DNA of 64,000 bases from Plumapathes pennacea (lineage: Eukaryota; Cnidaria; Anthozoa; Antipatharia; Myriopathidae). A program made the position numbers and the translations under genes. Location of the stretch: contig OZ038463.1 of the NCBI GenBank assembly GCA_964036295.1, positions 18,897,069 through 18,961,068 on the forward strand, read 5' to 3'. The notes under the pieces were generated by a model that was not told the origin of the DNA, ran no database searches, and saw nothing but the letters and a program-made list of their open reading frames with translations. Shown here piece by piece: positions 59,234 to 64,000 of this stretch (position 1 is its first letter; the number at the start of each line of letters is the position of its first letter).

Positions 59234-60045
59234 AAAAAGGCAGATATTAAGTAATCCGGGATATGAAAGCGGTTATAACAATAAGACGGTGCAAATGGTT
59301 TATAGAGCAATGAAAAACGTTACAAAGGCACGTCCCATAAAGACGAAGGCCGCCTGTCTGCGACTATATATACCTAGTTGTGTGCATATATTAAACAAGT
59401 CGGCTTAGCATTGTGTAAGCGCTGTTCGGATTTAGGGATAATTCATCATGGCTTGGGGGCCGAATTATCTCTCCCCGTTCGTGCAGCGTGGACGGGTGTT
59501 CAGCAGGGTTGCCCCTCGAACTGGCTTGGGATCCGGACAATTCTCCCCGCGGCGAACGTTTTTTTCCCTTTTTGCAAGCTGGTTGATTATTTATTTGTTG
59601 CTATCCATTGTTACTGATCAATAGCACGCTTTACTTTCTTATTTACAACCTAAAATACTGAGAGACCAGATGACGGCGTACAATAGGTGCCATTTGCTTT
59701 TTTGTTTAGTTAAACGAAAATGTTGGCATTTACAAATTTTCAAGTGCAAACTCATGTAAACGGCACTTCGTCGCCCACGAATATGTTGTAAATTGTTAAC
59801 CGCAAAACATTTTCGCATGCGTACAACTGTAGCGGGTCCAGGGGAGTTTGGAAGATTTGTCTTTTTTCTGCTCGCTGGATGGTCGTACGCAATAAAGCAG
59901 AAAAACTGTTATCCTTCCTTGTTTACCCTGATCTTTTAAGATGTATGCAATAAATCTGTCCCCTGCATGGAGCTGTCCTCGTTCAGCCAAAACTGGATTA
60001 TCATTTCTGAAACCTGTCCAAACTTTGGCTCAGGGGCGGAAGAAT
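59234..60045 (+). repeat. Promoter-like long direct repeat, copy B
   Basis: Second copy of 57807-58737 with small indels. The TATA-like word, the paired 'ggcttggg' core and the 'ctgcatggagctg' block near the right end are all kept. Confidence 0.7.
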
Positions 60046-60732
60046 AAACACCCCTCTCTAATAAGACATCTTTCCAAGAACCCCCTCCCCCCTCCCCCCT
60101 CCCCTCTACAGGGTCAATTTTTAAAAGACGCTCTCCTCTTCCTTCCCCTTCTAAAAGGTCAATTTTTAATTAAGCTCTCGAGGGCTTATTAGAGCATTTA
60201 CGGTAAGCGGCCAGTGTAGGCTATATTTGACCCTTATAGATGAATTATTGTCATTTTTCTCGATATAAGTCGGTCTGGGCGCTACTCAGAGCAAACGTTC
60301 ACTTTAGTATGGAATGAGTTTGATATGCAACTGTTACCATACGCACCCACCATGCTCGATAAAAAGACTTCCTTCACCATGAGAGTCACTCCTTGAACAA
60401 AAAAGACTCATCCCAATTAAGTGTCTCAAGTTCTTTATTCTCTCTTACCAATAGGTCTCTGAAGCACAGAAAACTGATGGACATGCTTGGAGTGTAAGCG
60501 ATTGCATTTAACCATGCAAGTAGTAGTAAAAAAACTGATTCTGTATGTCGGGTAAGATACCTAAATTGTCAAAAACAATAAAATAGTGTTCAAGGATTCA
60601 GCTGCTATCTGTTGTATCCTAATTTGGTGTTGGTAATACAGTTGGAATAGTATCTCACCAGCAATCAATGTGATGGAGTTGTATGGAATTTTGCTTTAAA
60701 ATTTTACGATTATCCGTCTAGTGCGAACTGGC

Positions 60733-60800
60733 TCAAATGAGAACTTATTAAACTATTAATTCTCGTAACACCACTCGAACACTTTTCTTCTCAAGGAAAA
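60733..60800 (+). repeat. Weak fragment of the TTAA MITE
   Basis: 'ctcaaatgagaacttattaa', 'actattaattctcgtaacac' and 'cacttttcttctcaagg' follow the right part of 15858-16054. The ends are lost. Confidence 0.4.
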
Positions 60801-60811
60801 GGAAGAAATTA

Positions 60812-60902
60812 ATCCCCCGAGCAAAGCGAGGGGTTACTAAACGCGACAGCATTTGATCGATTGAATGTTCGTCTGTCAGTCAGTCAGTCAGTCAGTCAGT
60901 CA
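60812..60902 (+). repeat. GTCA tandem with 'cgagcaaagcgagg' inverted motif
   Basis: A (GTCA)n stretch of about seven units follows 'gaatgttcgtctgtcag'. The same words in reverse orientation make up part of the repeats at 20805 and 25899. Confidence 0.65.
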
Positions 60903-61037
60903 AGGGGCAGACAACACTTCATGTAAAGACTAACGGAAAACTATTCTACTCCTTATAAGGCAGTTCGTTCCTTATAAAGGATGCGTGCGATGGATAAAAT
61001 TTAACAGATTTCAACTAAACTTTGAACGAATGTCAAA

Positions 61038-61460
61038 TTGAATGGATCATTGATGATTCGCTCTGCATTAAAGAAAATGAATTTGGAAGCTGAAAAACTG
61101 AATGAAGCTCGTCTTCAAAAACGAAGAGAGTATGACAGGGCAAGACGCAAGCGTGAAACAATCGAAGAGCAGAAAATCTGTCTTGAGCAAAGACGCGAAG
61201 TACAAAGCCTTCGAAAACAAAAGCAGAGACCAGAAATTGCTGCCACAAAAGGATGATATGACAGAGAGTATCAGAAGCAAAAGCGGGCACAGCAGACAAC
61301 TGAAGTCCGCGAAGGCAACAGCGCATGAAAGCGGATCGGGATCAGTATCGTAAGCGGTTCTTTGAGGCATCTGAGGACAACAAACTCCCGATCGGTACTT
61401 ATTCAGAAAGGACGAGCAAAAAAGGTCGGCAGTCAGTGGAAATCGAACAATCACCGTGAC
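61038..61460 (+). pseudogene. Broken STPR-like basic coiled-coil ORF
   Basis: The first frame gives 'EARLQKRREYDRARRKRETI' and 'EEQKICLEQRREVQSLRKQK', a spaced Arg/Glu pattern like the STPR repeats often found at the N-terminus of Helitron-associated and other transposon proteins. A stop ends it at 61256. In another frame downstream, 'REYQKQKRAQQTTEVRE' and 'ADRDQYRKRFFEASEDNK' continue the same pattern to about 61458. Frame changes and stops show it is decayed. Confidence 0.55.
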
Positions 61461-61589
61461 AAATTGCAAGTACATTTTTATTCTATCACGTATCCTCTGA
61501 CTCGATCATTCAAGAAAATCTGCATGCTGATCACTTTCTCTCGAAGCATTGTTTTTAATACGCTTCTGTCGCCAGGAGCGTATTTGCTC

Positions 61590-62560
61590 AGCGTACCCAG
61601 ACTCTTCCGCTGTCTTACGGCGCATGCTCGACGAAAACGAAAGACTCTGGAACAGACCGATTTTTAGGCAATCCTGATTGGTTATTTCAAACAATGCAAA
61701 TACGACCGGAATATCACCGGAATTACCAGCGGGCAAACATGGCGGAGTTTTTCACCGGGAACGATGAAGTTTGCAGGCACCCAGCTGATCGCATCTGCAT
61801 CAGGAAGCGAATATAACCAGATACAGCAGCTAAATAGAGTGCAACTTGACCCAATGATGGCTTTGCAACGAAATTCTGGCCTTGTTGAACTTAAACGTCA
61901 CATTCGCGATCGAGCGCTGTTTGACAGCAATCGCTTCTCTGATTTTTGAACAAAAGAAGGATCCTTCCTGTCGGTACATTATGTCTTCAGGTAACTTTGA
62001 AACACATTTCTGTCAGCTACAGAACCAGCTGAGAGCGACGAAGCCTTTAGATATTTCTACATGTGCCATGCTGTCGGGTCGGTTAATTGTGCTATGGTCC
62101 CGGTTGTTGTGGTACTGAATTGTTTTCTGTGCTTTGTATTTATGCCATGTGTGCAAATTACGTGTAACATTCTTCGCGGGTACAAATTGAACATGTAAAC
62201 ATGACCAGGCTGTATGTATATCTGCATGCAGTATCGATAAAATCAGTATATCCATCAATCAATCAATAATCCGTCGCGTCGCCGCAGCGCAACGGAAACA
62301 TCCTACTTCTACGATCTTACTTCTAAAACTTGATGCCGTTTTTCTTCAATAATGTAGGGGTCTTTTTATTTACTTTCAAGCCCTTTTCACAACAATAGCA
62401 GTTGCGTAAAACCAAAATGAATTTTGCCCTTGGGCATGCGCAGTTTAACCGGAAGTCCGCTATTTACGGACTGAAATTCTGGTCTGTTCCAGAGTCTTTC
62501 GTTTTCGTCAAGCATGCGCCGTAAGACAGCGGAAGAGTTTGGGTACGAGATCGCGCAATC
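61590..62560. repeat. ~70-bp inverted repeats about 0.9 kb apart
   Basis: 61598-61668 ('actcttccgctgtcttacgg', 'gcgcatgc', 'gaaaacgaaagactctggaa') is reverse-complemented at 62483-62548. The spacer has no clear coding content. It could be a foldback element. Confidence 0.65.
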
Positions 62561-63454
62561 CTGAACTTGGAGTCTAGAGTGATTTAGTCAGATTGAGTTA
62601 CTGTTTTCTTTTACTAAACCCTTCAGGTCTTGCTTCGATCATTGGTAGGCTGTTTTGATGTACAAAACAATTTGGTCTCATACTAAATATGCATGCCCTG
62701 AACAATGCCATGGTTCAGTGCACTCCAGACTTTAAATAAATCGCACAGGAGACCTATTTATTTGTACTGCAAAAGAATGAATTCAAAACTGGAAAACTAA
62801 AAATTTGTGTTCCTTCTTCCGTACCACGGTCGGTCAAGCAAACAGCATAAATTATTTTGGCGCGACGATGTCCTCACCGTGAGAAGGCGTACGGCGTCAC
62901 GCAAGGATTGTTTTTCAACGCGATATTTTTTCGCCTTTCTTTGCGTCCTGCACTTGACTTCCAAGATGTGTTTGCGTCAAAGCTTCAGTAAAAGATCCAT
63001 GTCAGGGCGAGGGGGAATCTGCGATTATCGTATTTCTAGTTTAGTAAAGAGCTTATGCACGAGTAAGATGATACTAACTGTCAGAAATGTTCTTTTTAGT
63101 GTTCGAGGCCCTCTCAGCCAGTTCAATGTTTGTTTACATCTGAGAAACGCGTAAAAAAAAAGACTGAAATCAATTCTCAATACAAAAAATCCGTAATAAT
63201 TAAATATTAAAATGGAGCACTAAATTAGGCTGATCTTATTCTCAAACGAGTCGGATGGAAAAGGCCGAGTTCTAATTTTTTTAAATTTATCATTCGAACT
63301 TCGGGGCCCCATTGGCGGATCAAAGCCCAAAACGACTTCATGTAAAACGCATTTACATTTAAAAAAATATATGCGCTTTATGCACTGTGCTATCAAGCTT
63401 TTTCAGTTTTTTCTTATTAATATCAAAGAACAAAAAGCGATATAATAAATACAC
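62560..63454. other. No gene seen
   Basis: AT-rich sequence. 63003-63045 is shared with 47276-47325, and 63103-63345 with 8738-9010. A 115-codon + frame at 62807 shows no family features. Confidence 0.4.
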
Positions 63455-64000
63455 TAGACTGGCCTTGCCAGTGAGCTCGCGGCGTGAGTTGGGTCGAGAC
63501 CAGAATATAAAATGGATAGTAGGGGACAAGAGCGGAACTCCCAAGAGAGACTTCCAATTTCTCACCATAAAAATATCACACAGTATAGAGAACTTGGCTT
63601 TTGACACCTTGCTCTTTTGACACCTTGATTAAACTAAAAATTATTATTACAACACTCATACACTTGCTTCTTAAAGGTTGAGCGACCCTGCATCTTGAGA
63701 ATGCGTGACATATCTTTTTATGCACAATCGATTATGACAGTTTGACCTTGACTCATATTTCTAATCAGGGGCCACGATTAATCCAGCCTTCGCTTCACTA
63801 CTTATGTGTTTTATTTTGTTAACTCAATACGTTTCTTCTATCAGGCTTTCGAGTATTCGTGCTCTGTAACAAATATAAAATTGAAAGCGAGGAATGTCAC
63901 ACGAGAGATGTTTACTATATCATTGCGCTTTTGTTCACAGTGTGTTCAGTCCATTTGTGACTGCAAACTCAATCCTCAGAATTATTTCGGTGTATTTTTC
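63455..64000 (+). repeat. Third copy of the foldback arm, cut by the window end
   Basis: It matches 1740-2292 in the same orientation ('ccagtgagctcg', 'gggtcgagaccaga', 'cacactcatacacttgcttc' with a small gap, 'gctttcgagtattcg', 'aaattgaaagcgaggaatgt'). Divergence is higher than between the two arms at 1731-4323. Confidence 0.85.

Overview
This is eukaryotic, intron-rich, AT-leaning DNA. It carries animal genes in a background dense with small non-autonomous DNA transposons (MITEs), foldbacks and minisatellites. The gene set (a BLOC-1 dysbindin, a five-finger CCCH protein of the ZC3H3 type, a purple acid phosphatase and two rhodopsin-class GPCRs, one of them intronless), the gene-poor spacing and the MITE load suggest an early-branching invertebrate, most likely an anthozoan cnidarian such as a stony coral. 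That placement is inference; no single feature proves it.

Layout. 1-7.9 kb is repeat territory: a decayed LINE reverse transcriptase split by an insertion that includes a 2.6-kb foldback element with 0.7-kb inverted arms, then unassigned DNA with small inverted-repeat elements. 7.98-10.7 kb (+) is a two-exon class A GPCR. 14.0-28.6 kb (-) is a complete six-exon ACP5-type acid phosphatase; its 11-kb first intron holds an intronless class A GPCR on the same strand (21.2-22.1 kb) and many repeats. 28.6-31.5 kb has no gene I can support. 31.5-42.5 kb (-) is a complete 17-exon ZC3H3 orthologue, including a 7-nt microexon. It starts 134 bp from the start codon of an unrecognised single-exon gene on the + strand (42.6-43.25 kb). 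43.3-48.9 kb is repeats, including a 5S rRNA-derived fragment. 48.9-54.7 kb (-) is a complete 11-exon dysbindin (DTNBP1), head-to-head with a single-exon coiled-coil gene on the + strand (55.1-55.6 kb). 55.7-64 kb is again repeat-rich: a MITE, a duplicated promoter-like repeat of 0.8-0.9 kb, a broken basic coiled-coil (STPR-like) ORF, a possible cysteine-rich terminal exon, and at the window edge a third copy of the foldback arm.

The three multi-exon models were assembled by hand from splice sites. In each, every junction is GT-AG and keeps frame, and the concatenated coding lengths are multiples of three (1020, 2256 and 945 nt). The genes do not form a pathway: they are an RNA-processing factor, an endolysosomal-biogenesis subunit, a secreted or lysosomal phosphatase and two receptors. 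The main structural points are two head-to-head gene pairs (ZC3H3/unknown and DTNBP1/coiled-coil) and a GPCR nested in a phosphatase intron.
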